From NCBI GenBank assembly GCA_000436755.1, contig FR887317.1:1-55769 (forward strand): DNA of 55,769 nucleotides, given 5' to 3'. This stretch comes from Clostridium sp. CAG:253. GTDB taxonomy: Bacteria > Bacillota > Clostridia > Lachnospirales > Lachnospiraceae. The first letter of the stretch is position 1; every line of letters begins with the position of its first letter. Positions 18,375 through 26,170 of this stretch are shown here, one piece after another. Made by a program: the position numbers and the translations under genes. The notes beneath the pieces are model-generated. The model saw nothing but the letters and a program-made list of their open reading frames with translations. It was not told the DNA's origin and did no database searches.

Positions 18375-18486
18375 AAAACTTTGCCCAAAAATAAAAAATA
18401 TGATAAAATGTGCGAAAAACAATAAAAAGAATTTATGCAAAAAGTGGTTAATCCGTGACATTCAGGTCAAGGCAAATAAATTTTTA

Positions 18487-18515
18487 TTGAAATAACTGCT
18501 AATTTAGGATAATAT
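18487..18515 (+). promoter_or_regulatory. Sigma-A-like promoter for adk-map
   Basis: TTGAAA (18487-18492), a 17-nt spacer and TAATAT (18510-18515) upstream of adk. It would give a leader of about 125 nt. It supplies adk independently of secY, which fits their separation here. Confidence 0.5.
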
Positions 18516-18645
18516 ATATATTGAGCGTTCTTTGAATACAATAGAATAGTTCAGAGATGATAACAGTGGTTAGTGATAAATTATATCGTTCATGCAAAGA
18601 ACATAACGTGAACGCAAACCTGATTTTTTGAGAGGAGAACAGAAT

Positions 18646-19290
18646 ATGAAGATTATTATGTTAGGCGCACCTGGAGCAGGTAAAGGAACTCATGCAAAGA
18701 AGATTACAGAAAAGTACGGTATTCCGGCTATCTCTACAGGAGATATTTTTAGAGAAAATATTAAAAACGGTACAGAGCTTGGAAAAAAAGCTAAAGAATA
18801 TATGGATGCAGGAAATCTTGTACCAGATGAATTGGTATGTGATCTTGTAGTAGACCGTCTTAAACAGGATGATTGCAAAGAAGGATATATCCTTGATGGA
18901 TTTCCAAGAACAATACCACAGGCAGAAGCACTTACTGCTGCGCTTGCAAAAGACAATGATGCCATAGATTATGCACTTGAGATATTCTTAGAGGATCAGG
19001 CTATTATTGACAGAATGAGTGGAAGAAGAGTCTGTAAGTCTTGCGGAGCAACATTTCATGTTGTAAATATTCCTCCAAAGAAAGAAGGAATATGTGACGA
19101 GTGTGAAGGTGAACTTATCACAAGAGATGATGATGTTCCTGAGACTGTAAAGAAGAGACTTAATGTATATCATGAGCAGACAGCTCCACTTATTGATTAC
19201 TATAAGGAACAGGGAATTTTAAGAGTTATCGACGGTTCAAAAGGACTTGATACATGCTTCAAAGAAATTTGTGATATACTTGAAGGTTAG
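18646..19290 (+). CDS. adk: Adenylate kinase, zinc-lid type
   Basis: Interconverts AMP + ATP and two ADP in the cytosol. ATG 18646 ([20 protein letters not shown], 214 residues) is preceded by GAGAGGAG. The P-loop GAPGAGKGT is residues 7-15 and the AMP-binding block [10 protein letters not shown] is residues 30-39. The lid carries a Cys4 zinc site (C130, C133, C150, C153), typical of Gram-positive enzymes. It normally follows secY in the spc operon; here an inserted block lies between. Confidence 0.97.
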   Translation: MKIIMLGAPGAGKGTHAKKITEKYGIPAISTGDIFRENIKNGTELGKKAKEYMDAGNLVPDELVCDLVVDRLKQDDCKEGYILDGFPRTIPQAEALTAALAKDNDAIDYALEIFLEDQAIIDRMSGRRVCKSCGATFHVVNIPPKKEGICDECEGELITRDDDVPETVKKRLNVYHEQTAPLIDYYKEQGILRVIDGSKGLDTCFKEICDILEG

Positions 19291-19412
19291 TGTAATGTAT
19301 CATTGACATTTCGTCAAATAACTTGTATAAATCTTTAAATTCGGACACTATATGTGCATGATATAAATTGTCTCGATATCAAAAAAATAAAGAAAGAAGG
19401 CACATTAACATT

Positions 19413-20177
19413 ATGGCAGTAACAATTAAATCAGAACATGAAATTGAATTGATGCGTGAGGCAGGAAGAATTTTAGCTATAGTTCATGATGAACTTGCAA
19501 AAATTGTAAAACCCGGTATAAGTACACTTGACATTGACAGAAAATGTGAAGAGATTATCAGAAGTTATGATTGTATACCATCATTCCTCAATTATCAGGG
19601 ATTTCCTGCATCAGTATGTACATCAATAAATGAGCAGGTAGTACATGGAATACCGAATAAAAAGAATATTCTTAAAGAGGGTGATATTATCAGTCTTGAT
19701 ACGGGAGTAATCTATAAAGGTTATCAGTCTGATGCGGCTCGTACACATGCGGTAGGAGAGATTTCACCTGAGGATCAGAAACTGATTGATGTTACTAAAC
19801 AAAGTTTCTTTGAGGGAATGAAAATGGCAAAAGCCGGAAATCATCTTTATGATATATCAAAGGCAATTCAGGACTATGCAGAATCAAATGGTTTTTCAGT
19901 AGTAAGAGAGATGGTTGGACATGGAATAGGAAAAGAAATGCATGAAGAGCCACAGATACCGAATTTCAAGCCAATAGGAAGAGGAATGAAACTTCGTGCC
20001 GGTATGACATTTGCCGTAGAGCCTATGATAAACAGAGGAAAGAAAGAAATCTGGATACTTGAAGATGGCTGGACATGTGTTACAAGAGATGGTATGAACT
20101 CAGCACATTATGAAAATACACTTCTTATAACAGAAGGAGAGCCGGAGCTTTTATCATACAATAAAGATTTGGTATAG
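19413..20177 (+). CDS. map: Type I methionine aminopeptidase
   Basis: Removes initiator methionine from nascent proteins using two metal ions. ATG 19413 (MAVTIKSEHEIELMREAGRI, 254 residues) follows AGAAAGAAGG; the in-frame start at 19368 is not supported by a binding site. Metal ligands are found in SLDTGV, SDAARTHAVG, GHGIGKEMHEEPQIPN, FAVEPMI and HYENT. It follows adk by 122 nt in the ancestral order adk-map-infA. Confidence 0.96.
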   Translation: MAVTIKSEHEIELMREAGRILAIVHDELAKIVKPGISTLDIDRKCEEIIRSYDCIPSFLNYQGFPASVCTSINEQVVHGIPNKKNILKEGDIISLDTGVIYKGYQSDAARTHAVGEISPEDQKLIDVTKQSFFEGMKMAKAGNHLYDISKAIQDYAESNGFSVVREMVGHGIGKEMHEEPQIPNFKPIGRGMKLRAGMTFAVEPMINRGKKEIWILEDGWTCVTRDGMNSAHYENTLLITEGEPELLSYNKDLV

Positions 20178-20195
20178 GTTTAAAAGCGATAACAG

Positions 20196-20301
20196 AGTCA
20201 GGCAGTGATGCATTTACAGACTGAAATCGTTGTTTGACGCACCGTAGGTGTGGACAGCAGATTTGGTAAGAGTTGTGTTAATATGGCATCATTGTCTGAC
20301 T
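20196..20301 (+). ncRNA. Candidate structured RNA between map and infA
   Basis: AGTCAGGCAGTGATGC (20196-20211) pairs over all 16 positions (two G.U) with GCATCATTGTCTGACT (20286-20301). Inside, AAATCGTTGT pairs with ACAGC-A-GATTT (one bulge) and CACC-gta-GGTG caps the structure, giving a long rod-like fold. No T-tract follows, so it is not a terminator. It could be an infA leader or an excised small RNA. I do not recognise the family. Confidence 0.5.
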
Positions 20302-20345
20302 TAAAATAAGTAAAAATAAATGATTAAAAAAGACGGAGGTTATTT

Positions 20346-20564
20346 ATGTCTAAAGAAGATGTTATTGAAATTGAAGGAATTGTAGTTGAGAAGCTTCCAA
20401 ATGCTATGTTTAAGGTTGAGCTTGAAAATGGACACCAGGTTCTTGCACATATCAGTGGAAAACTTAGAAAGAATTTTATACGTATATTGCCGGGAGATAA
20501 GGTTACTATGGAAATGTCACCTTATGATCTTACAAAAGGACGTATTACATGGAGAGATAAATAG
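20346..20564 (+). CDS. infA: Translation initiation factor IF-1
   Basis: IF-1 binds the 30S A site during initiation. The 72-residue S1/OB-fold protein reads [20 protein letters not shown], includes [20 protein letters not shown] and ends KGRITWRDK, the normal family length. GACGGAGG precedes the ATG by about 7 nt. The gene after map often found in Lachnospiraceae (a small KOW-domain protein) is not present; the structured RNA above occupies that place. Confidence 0.97.
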   Translation: MSKEDVIEIEGIVVEKLPNAMFKVELENGHQVLAHISGKLRKNFIRILPGDKVTMEMSPYDLTKGRITWRDK

Positions 20565-20576
20565 GATAGTGGTGAA

Positions 20577-20604
20577 AGGCAAATCTTGATGATTTGTCTT
20601 TTTG
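20577..20604 (+). terminator. Intrinsic terminator after infA
   Basis: AGGCAAATC (20577-20585), loop TTGAT, GATTTGTCT (20591-20599, one G.U), then TTTTGTTT. It separates infA from the secreted carboxypeptidase gene. Confidence 0.7.
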
Positions 20605-20636
20605 TTTCCTTAACAAAACATAAGAGGAGAATACAA

Positions 20637-22397
20637 ATGTTAAAGAGAAAAAGAAAACTGACAGCTATGCTTTTGGCTTTGGCGGTTCTGCTTGGCGGAT
20701 TGCAGCAGTTTACCATGCCGGGAGTGAAAGCACAGGCAGCAGCAAAGACAAATGTTACAGCAAAGTCTCAGGCAGCAGCCGATGTTAAGAGCAATAGTGT
20801 AAAAAGTAAAAATGCAATTAAGAAAAATACTAGAACTAAAGGTAAGTTAAAGGGCGAGGATATTATGGTACCTGCGGTACCTGTAACGGGTTCTGCTATT
20901 GATGATGACGAATTGCCGAGAATGGATGTTTCCATAAAGCAGGGTGATTCAAAAAATATAAAATTAAATTGGAATTCATATGGAGGTGCAGATTATTATT
21001 GTGTTTTTTATGTAAAAGGCAGTTTCGAGCAGCCATCTGAAGATGAAGGAAAAATAAATTATATTAATCAGAATTTTGTATACAACGAAACAGAGTTTAC
21101 ACTTGAAGTAAGCAGGGGTCAGAACTATTCTTTCTGTGTTGTTGCATATTCAGGTGAAGATGTTGCTATTGCCAGGACGGACAAACTTACGAGTTGTATT
21201 CCTAAAAAGAACAGTGTCAGATTTACAAGACTTAACTCAAGAAAAGTAAAATTGAGTTGGAACAAATCGGCAGGTGCTGACAAATACATTATATATAAGA
21301 AGATAAACAATAATAAATACAAAAAACTTGCTGAGACAAAGAAATTAAAATATAACGATGGCAAGGTAAGAGCCGGTAAAAAATATAGATATTATATAAC
21401 TGCGGTTGGCATCTATAATAAAGAAACATTCAAGACAAATTCTAATGTAAAAGGTTTTGTTATTGCAAATTTTGTAAGTACAGGTCATCAGAAGTACAGT
21501 TATAATGAGATGAGTGGTGATATTAAGCAGCTTGCAAATACATATTCAGATTATGTCAAAGTAAATGTTATCGGAAAATCAAATGACAAGAGAAATATTT
21601 ATGATGTAGTGATAGGAAATCCGAAAGCTAAGAAAACAATGCTTGTTGTAAGTTCAATACACGCAAGGGAATATATGACAGCTCAGCTTAGCATGGCTCA
21701 GGTAGAACATTATCTTAAAAACTATAACGGCAGAGTAAAAGGTGTTAGTGTAAAGAAAACATTAAGTAAGATAGCAATACATTATATACCTATGACAAAT
21801 CCTGACGGTATAACAATATCACAGTTTGGAATATCAAAGATAAGAGATAAAAAGCTTCGCAAAGCACTTTACAGAATGCCGGGAGCAGGCAGCACTTCGA
21901 CATGGAAAGCAAATGCAAGAGGTGTAGACCTCAACAGAAACTTCAAATATAATTACCATGCAAGATACGGAGGAAGCCGTGGAGGTTCAGGATATTCGGG
22001 ACCATATGCTGAGAGTGAACCTGAGACAAGGGCAGTATCAAAACTGATAAGAACATTGAAGAAAAACACAAAACTGACATGCACGGTGAATTATCATGCA
22101 ATGGGCTCAATCGCATTTGGAAGTGTCAGATATAAAACGACAAGAAGTGTAAAGAGAACTACAATAAAAATGTACAATCTTGCAAGAAGCATTACAGGTT
22201 ATGTAAGCAGTGCAAGTTATGAAGGAAGCGGAAAAAGTGTCGGAGCATTGAGAGAGTATACAATGTACAACATGAGAATACCGAGCATAACACTTGAGAT
22301 AGGTGTTGGCGGATGCCCTCTTCCAAGTTCGCAGTTTGGTTCAGTGTGGAGAAGAAACTACAGTCTTGTGATAAGAGAAGCAAGATTGCTTATGTAA
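20637..22397 (+). CDS. Secreted M14 zinc carboxypeptidase with fibronectin-like N-terminal region
   Basis: ATG 20637 (MLKRKRKLTAMLLALAVLLG, 586 residues) follows AGAGGAGA and encodes a signal peptide with cleavage near AQAAA (about residue 38). Residues about 85-280 form one or two fibronectin-type-III-like domains (SWNKSAGADKYIIYKKINNN). The C-terminal M14 peptidase domain has zinc ligands H342 and E345 (SIHAREYM) and H487 (VNYHAMGS), the substrate-binding GVDLNRNFKYNY block and catalytic-type E554 (ITLEIGVGG). It is predicted to trim C-terminal residues from peptides or peptidoglycan stems outside the cell. Its position between infA and rpmJ, bounded by terminator and promoter, indicates insertion into the ribosomal cluster. 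Confidence 0.85.
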   Translation: MLKRKRKLTAMLLALAVLLGGLQQFTMPGVKAQAAAKTNVTAKSQAAADVKSNSVKSKNAIKKNTRTKGKLKGEDIMVPAVPVTGSAIDDDELPRMDVSIKQGDSKNIKLNWNSYGGADYYCVFYVKGSFEQPSEDEGKINYINQNFVYNETEFTLEVSRGQNYSFCVVAYSGEDVAIARTDKLTSCIPKKNSVRFTRLNSRKVKLSWNKSAGADKYIIYKKINNNKYKKLAETKKLKYNDGKVRAGKKYRYYITAVGIYNKETFKTNSNVKGFVIANFVSTGHQKYSYNEMSGDIKQLANTYSDYVKVNVIGKSNDKRNIYDVVIGNPKAKKTMLVVSSIHAREYMTAQLSMAQVEHYLKNYNGRVKGVSVKKTLSKIAIHYIPMTNPDGITISQFGISKIRDKKLRKALYRMPGAGSTSTWKANARGVDLNRNFKYNYHARYGGSRGGSGYSGPYAESEPETRAVSKLIRTLKKNTKLTCTVNYHAMGSIAFGSVRYKTTRSVKRTTIKMYNLARSITGYVSSASYEGSGKSVGALREYTMYNMRIPSITLEIGVGGCPLPSSQFGSVWRRNYSLVIREARLLM

Positions 22398-22455
22398 TAT
22401 TGCAATTACTGTGTCAAAGCAGCTATAAGTGAAAGTAATTTATTCAAAAAAGTGC

Positions 22456-22484
22456 TTGCATACAAAAAAAAAATATGCTAAAAT
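22456..22484 (+). promoter_or_regulatory. Strong promoter for rpmJ
   Basis: TTGCAT (22456-22461), a 17-nt spacer rich in A, and TAAAAT (22479-22484) with TGC just before it (extended -10). The predicted transcript starts about 25 nt before the rpmJ GTG. The preceding gap holds nothing else. Confidence 0.75.
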
Positions 22485-22517
22485 AGCAAATGGACTTTAT
22501 GAAAGGAGGTTATTGCT

Positions 22518-22631
22518 GTGAAAGTTAGATCTTCAGTAAAACCAATTTGCGAAAAATGTAAGGTCATCAAAAGAAAGGGTAAAGTCAGAATTATCTGCGA
22601 AAACCCTAGACACAAACAGAGACAGGGCTAA
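22518..22631 (+). CDS. rpmJ: 50S ribosomal protein L36
   Basis: L36 is the smallest large-subunit protein, with a zinc ribbon. It is a 37-residue product starting at GTG 22518 ([20 protein letters not shown]) after GAAAGGAGG. Zinc ligands are in CEKC and the later C..H of ICENPRH, so it is the zinc-binding (C+) form. It has its own promoter and is followed 14 nt later by a terminator. Confidence 0.96.
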   Translation: MKVRSSVKPICEKCKVIKRKGKVRIICENPRHKQRQG

Positions 22632-22645
22632 TTAGTTGACAGAAG

Positions 22646-22670
22646 CCAAAGCAGTATTACTTTGGTTTTT
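22646..22670 (+). terminator. Intrinsic terminator after rpmJ
   Basis: CCAAAG (22646-22651), 8-nt loop, CTTTGG (22660-22665), TTTTT (22666-22670) and CTGTT. It would make rpmJ monocistronic or provide attenuation before rpsM. Confidence 0.7.
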
Positions 22671-22674
22671 CTGT

Positions 22675-22683
22675 TGTTATAAT
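22675..22683 (+). promoter_or_regulatory. Extended -10 element after rpmJ terminator
   Basis: TG-T-TATAAT (22675-22683) is a perfect extended -10; no good -35 is present at the normal distance. Predicted start is near 22690, at the left end of the structured region below. Confidence 0.45.
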
Positions 22684-22689
22684 ATAGAA

Positions 22690-22986
22690 CTTGCTTTCTG
22701 TTCGTTATGGTACGATATGTACTATGATATTGTAGACAGGCTGATTACCTGTTTCAGCGGAAGGTTGTGTCATTTCAATTGGAGCTGGTCTTATCAACGG
22801 CAGATTGATGACTGCGGCGTAGTACCGGTTGCCATTTCGCAGGCAGCTCGACATTTGTTCACCATAGTGGTGTCCGAAAAGGAATAGTCTATGCAATAGG
22901 ATTACAATTTAAAGCGGCTGACAGTGCATGACACTGTAAATCATTCATGACAATATTATTTCACAAAGTGTGAAAAATATTGTTTT
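22690..22986 (+). ncRNA. Candidate structured RNA or long leader between rpmJ and rpsM
   Basis: About 300 nt between an extended -10 and a terminator-like hairpin. Local stems include ACAGG/CCTGT (22736-22753 region), ATCAA/TTGAT, GTTGCC/GGCAGC, CACC/GGTG inside GACA/TGTC, and ACAGTG/CACTGT (22921-22937). It ends in a 15-bp stem with one bulge, 22950-22965 with 22969-22983, and a short TTTT. It is not recognisable as 6S, SRP, tmRNA or RNase P RNA. It may be a free RNA or an attenuated leader of the rpsM-rpsK-rpsD-rpoA-rplQ unit. No credible protein gene lies in 22632-23026. Confidence 0.45.
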
Positions 22987-23026
22987 AACTAACAATCTAG
23001 AAAATTAACGGAGGTGTAAAGTACAC

Positions 23027-23395
23027 ATGGCTCGTATTAGTGGTGTAGATTTACCAAGAGAGAAGCGTGTTGAGATCGGACTTACCTATATTTATGGTAT
23101 TGGTAGAGTAAGCTCAAACCGTATTTTAGCAGAAGCTAATGTCAATCCTGACACACGTGTTAAGGATCTTACTGATGACGAAGTAAAGCGCATTAGCAGT
23201 GTGATTGATGAGTCACAGACAGTTGAAGGTGATCTTCGTAGAGAAATCGCTATGAACATCAAGAGACTTCAGGAAATTGGATGCTATAGAGGCATTCGTC
23301 ACAGAAAAGGTCTTCCAGTTCGTGGACAGAAGACAAAGACAAACGCTAGAACACGTAAAGGTCCAAAGCGTACTGTCGCAAATAAGAAGAAATAA
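23027..23395 (+). CDS. rpsM: 30S ribosomal protein S13
   Basis: S13 contacts P-site tRNA and bridges to L5. The 122-residue protein begins [20 protein letters not shown] and has the helix-two-turn-helix [13 protein letters not shown]. It ends in a basic tail with [29 protein letters not shown] precedes the ATG. It opens the alpha-operon run. Confidence 0.97.
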   Translation: MARISGVDLPREKRVEIGLTYIYGIGRVSSNRILAEANVNPDTRVKDLTDDEVKRISSVIDESQTVEGDLRREIAMNIKRLQEIGCYRGIRHRKGLPVRGQKTKTNARTRKGPKRTVANKKK

Positions 23396-23433
23396 TAGAT
23401 AATATGTACAAATTCTAGTAGGAGGGTTTGACA

Positions 23434-23829
23434 ATGGCTAAACAGGTAGCAAAAAAGGCAAGTAAGAAGCGTGTCAAGAAGAATGTCGGACATGGACAGG
23501 CACACATTCAGTCTTCCTTTAATAATACAATCGTTACGCTCACAGACGCTGAAGGAAATGCAATTTCTTGGGCAAGTGCAGGCGGATTAGGATTCAGAGG
23601 TTCAAAGAAGTCTACACCTTATGCAGCACAGATGGCTGCTGAGACTGCAGCAAAAGCAGCAGTACCTCATGGATTGACTTCAGTAGATGTTATGGTAAAA
23701 GGACCAGGTTCTGGTCGTGAAGCAGCAATTCGTGCATTACAGGCATGTGGAATCGATGTAACAAGCATCAGAGACGTAACACCTGTACCACATAACGGAT
23801 GCCGCCCACCAAAGCGTCGTCGTGTATGA
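23434..23829 (+). CDS. rpsK: 30S ribosomal protein S11
   Basis: S11 lines the E-site/mRNA exit region of the 30S platform. ATG 23434 ([20 protein letters not shown], 131 residues) is behind AGGAGGG. An in-frame TTG at 23428 is too close to that site. Family blocks [20 protein letters not shown] and [19 protein letters not shown] are intact. Confidence 0.97.
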   Translation: MAKQVAKKASKKRVKKNVGHGQAHIQSSFNNTIVTLTDAEGNAISWASAGGLGFRGSKKSTPYAAQMAAETAAKAAVPHGLTSVDVMVKGPGSGREAAIRALQACGIDVTSIRDVTPVPHNGCRPPKRRRV

Positions 23830-23830
23830 T

Positions 23831-23880
23831 TTTTGTGGCTTTTGCCACAAAACATTAAGAACAGTCTGCTTTCTGAAGCA
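23831..23880 (+). promoter_or_regulatory. Two hairpins in the rpsD leader
   Basis: TTTTGTGGC-tttt-GCCACAAAA (23831-23852) and CTGCTT-tctg-AAGCAG (23865-23880) are perfect stems in the 102-nt rpsK-rpsD spacer. Neither is followed by a T-tract on +. Because S4 autoregulates its own mRNA in several bacteria, they could be part of an S4-responsive leader; this is inference. Confidence 0.4.
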
Positions 23881-23931
23881 GATATAAAGATGAATAATTA
23901 TTTGTGTATTATTATATAGGAGGAAATAAAC

Positions 23932-24525
23932 ATGGCAAGAGATATGACTCCAGTACTCAAGAGATGTAGAAGTCTTGGAATTGACCCTACATTCCTTGGT
24001 CTTGATAAGAAGTCTAATAGAAATGCTAGAGCTGGTAGAAAACAGAGCGAATATGGTCTTCAGCTCAAAGAGAAGCAGAAGGCAAAATTCATCTATGGTG
24101 TTTTAGAGAAGCCTTTCAGAAACAACTTTGCAAGAGCTCAGAAATTAAAGTATGGTACAACAGGTGAAAACCTTATGATTATCCTTGAGCTTCGTCTCGA
24201 CAATGTACTTTTCAGAATGGGTTATGGTCGTACAAGAAAAGAGTCAAGACAGATTATCGATCACAAGCATGTACTTGTAAACGGTAAATGCGTAAACATC
24301 CCTTCATATGAAGTAAAACCTGGTGATGTTATCGAAATCAAAGAGAAGCACAAAGGTGCTCAGAGATATAAGGATATTCTTGAAGTAACAGACGGAAGAA
24401 TCGTACCAGAGTGGCTTGAAGCTGACCATGAGAAACTTTCCGGAGTAGTTAAGGAAATCCCAACAAGAGAGCAGATAGATGTTCCTGTAAATGAAGTGCT
24501 TATCGTCGAGTTATATTCTAAGTAA
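23932..24525 (+). CDS. rpsD: 30S ribosomal protein S4
   Basis: S4 is a primary 16S assembly protein and frequently a translational autoregulator. The 197-residue product has an N-terminal globular part (MARDMTPVLKRCRSLGIDPT) and the S4 RNA-binding domain RLDNVLFRMGYGRTRKESRQ near residues 88-107. AGGAGG lies 9-11 nt before the ATG. The zinc-type N-terminal cysteines of some homologues are absent (a single Cys remains). Confidence 0.97.
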   Translation: MARDMTPVLKRCRSLGIDPTFLGLDKKSNRNARAGRKQSEYGLQLKEKQKAKFIYGVLEKPFRNNFARAQKLKYGTTGENLMIILELRLDNVLFRMGYGRTRKESRQIIDHKHVLVNGKCVNIPSYEVKPGDVIEIKEKHKGAQRYKDILEVTDGRIVPEWLEADHEKLSGVVKEIPTREQIDVPVNEVLIVELYSK

Positions 24526-24570
24526 TATTAACTGGCAGCAAAGCATAACACCCAAAAGGAGGTACTTAGA

Positions 24571-25530
24571 GTGCTTGATTTTAAAGAACCAAATATTGAG
24601 ATAGCTGAGATTTCAGAAGATAAAAGATATGGACGGTTTGTAGTTGAACCTCTGGAAAGAGGATATGGTACAACTTTGGGTAATTCTCTTAGAAGAATTA
24701 TGCTTTCATCATTGCCGGGTACAGCCGTTAGTCATATTAAAATTGACGGCGTGGTTCATGAGTTTGCTGCAATTCCTGGAGTAAAGGAAGATGTTACGGA
24801 AATCATCATGAATATCAAGAGTCTTGCTATTAAAAACAACAGCGAGACAAATGAGACAAAGACAGCTTATATTGAAGCTTCTGGTGAGTGTGTCGTAACA
24901 GCAGCAGATATTCAGGTGGATCAGGATATCGAGATTATGAATCCGGATCAGGTTATAGCTACACTCAGTGGCGGACCTGATTGCAAATTATATATCGAGA
25001 TGACAATTGTAAATGGTCGTGGTTATATCAGCTCTGATAAGAATAAGAGAGAGGATTTACCAATCAATGTAATTGCAATTGATTCTATCTTTACACCGGT
25101 AGAGAGAGTAAACATCAAGATTGAGAATACTCGTGTTGGTCAGATAACTGATTACGATAAGTTAACAATAGAAGTATATACAAATGGAACTATTGAGCCG
25201 ATTGATGCTATCAGTCTTGCAGCAAAAGTTCAGAGTGACCATTTGAAATCATTCATCAATCTTTCAGATAAGACATCAAGCATTCAGGTAATTGCCGAAA
25301 AACCGGACAATACTGAAGACAAGGTGAAAGAGATGAACATTGATGAGCTTGAGCTCTCAGTACGTTCATACAATTGCTTAAAGAGAGCTGGTATAAATAC
25401 TGTCGGTGAACTTTGCAATCGTACATCTGAGGATATGATGAAGGTTAGAAACCTTGGACGTAAGTCATTAGAAGAAGTTATAGCTAAATTGAAAGAGTTA
25501 AACCTTTCATTTAACTTAAGCGAAGATTAA
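24571..25530 (+). CDS. rpoA: RNA polymerase alpha subunit
   Basis: Alpha dimerises to nucleate RNA polymerase, and its C-terminal domain contacts UP elements and activators. The 319-residue protein starts at GTG 24571 ([20 protein letters not shown]) after AAAGGAGG. The N-terminal domain contains [20 protein letters not shown]. The C-terminal helix-hairpin-helix domain (residues about 250-315) contains [20 protein letters not shown] and [15 protein letters not shown]. Confidence 0.98.
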   Translation: MLDFKEPNIEIAEISEDKRYGRFVVEPLERGYGTTLGNSLRRIMLSSLPGTAVSHIKIDGVVHEFAAIPGVKEDVTEIIMNIKSLAIKNNSETNETKTAYIEASGECVVTAADIQVDQDIEIMNPDQVIATLSGGPDCKLYIEMTIVNGRGYISSDKNKREDLPINVIAIDSIFTPVERVNIKIENTRVGQITDYDKLTIEVYTNGTIEPIDAISLAAKVQSDHLKSFINLSDKTSSIQVIAEKPDNTEDKVKEMNIDELELSVRSYNCLKRAGINTVGELCNRTSEDMMKVRNLGRKSLEEVIAKLKELNLSFNLSED

Positions 25531-25547
25531 TTAGGAGGTAAGCACAC

Positions 25548-26084
25548 ATGGCAGGCTATAGAAAACTTGGAAGAACTTCCAGTCAGAGAAAAGCATTGCT
25601 TCGTAATCAGGTAACAGATTTGTTATACTATGGAAAAATCGTTACAACGGAAGCTAAGGCAAAAGAAATCCGTAAGATTGCAGAAGGTATCATTGCTTTA
25701 GGCGTAAAAGAGTGCAATAATTTTGATACAGTGAAAGTTACTGCTAAGGTAGCTCGTAAAGATAAAGATGGTAAGAGAGTTAAAGAAGTTGTAGACGGTA
25801 AGAAAGTTACAGTTTATGACGAAGTAGAGAAGGAAATCAAGAAAGATCAGCCTTCAAGACTTCATGCAAGAAGACAGATGCAGAAAACTCTTTTCACAGT
25901 TACAGAAGTTCCTGCTGATAAGCAGAGCCGCAGAAAAGATACAAAGAAAGTTGATGTTGTATCTAAGGTTCTTGACGAAATCGCACCAAAATACACAGAC
26001 CGCAACGGTGGATATACACGTATCGTAAAGATTGGTCAGCGTAAAGGTGACGCAGCTATGGAAGTACTTATTGAGTTAGTATAA
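25548..26084 (+). CDS. rplQ: 50S ribosomal protein L17, extended form
   Basis: L17 lies near the tunnel exit. The 178-residue protein has the family start MAGYRKLGRTSSQRKALLRN and end GGYTRIVKIGQRKGDAAMEV. It is longer than the usual 115-130 residues because of a charged insertion, about residues 67-125 (for example KDKDGKRVKEVVDGKKVTVY). The insertion is in frame and its codon use looks like the rest, so it is a lineage feature rather than damage. It ends the alpha run. Confidence 0.95.
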   Translation: MAGYRKLGRTSSQRKALLRNQVTDLLYYGKIVTTEAKAKEIRKIAEGIIALGVKECNNFDTVKVTAKVARKDKDGKRVKEVVDGKKVTVYDEVEKEIKKDQPSRLHARRQMQKTLFTVTEVPADKQSRRKDTKKVDVVSKVLDEIAPKYTDRNGGYTRIVKIGQRKGDAAMEVLIELV

Positions 26085-26110
26085 TTCAGTAACAAGAATA
26101 ATATAAATAT

Positions 26111-26145
26111 AAATAGGGCTATCACATATGTGGTAGCCTATTTTG
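26111..26145 (+). terminator. Intrinsic terminator after rplQ
   Basis: AAATAGG-GCTA-TCACATATGTGG-TAGC-CTATTTT: nested complementary arms centred on CACATATGTG, followed by TTTTGT. It closes the alpha operon. Confidence 0.75.
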
Positions 26146-26170
26146 TATAATAGGAAATTTTGTCTGCAAA

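Noticed and set aside
22636..22887. 83-codon open frame between rpmJ and rpsM
   Set aside because: It begins with TTG inside a terminator, has no ribosome binding site, a Trp/Cys-rich random-looking composition, and overlies strong RNA-like stems.
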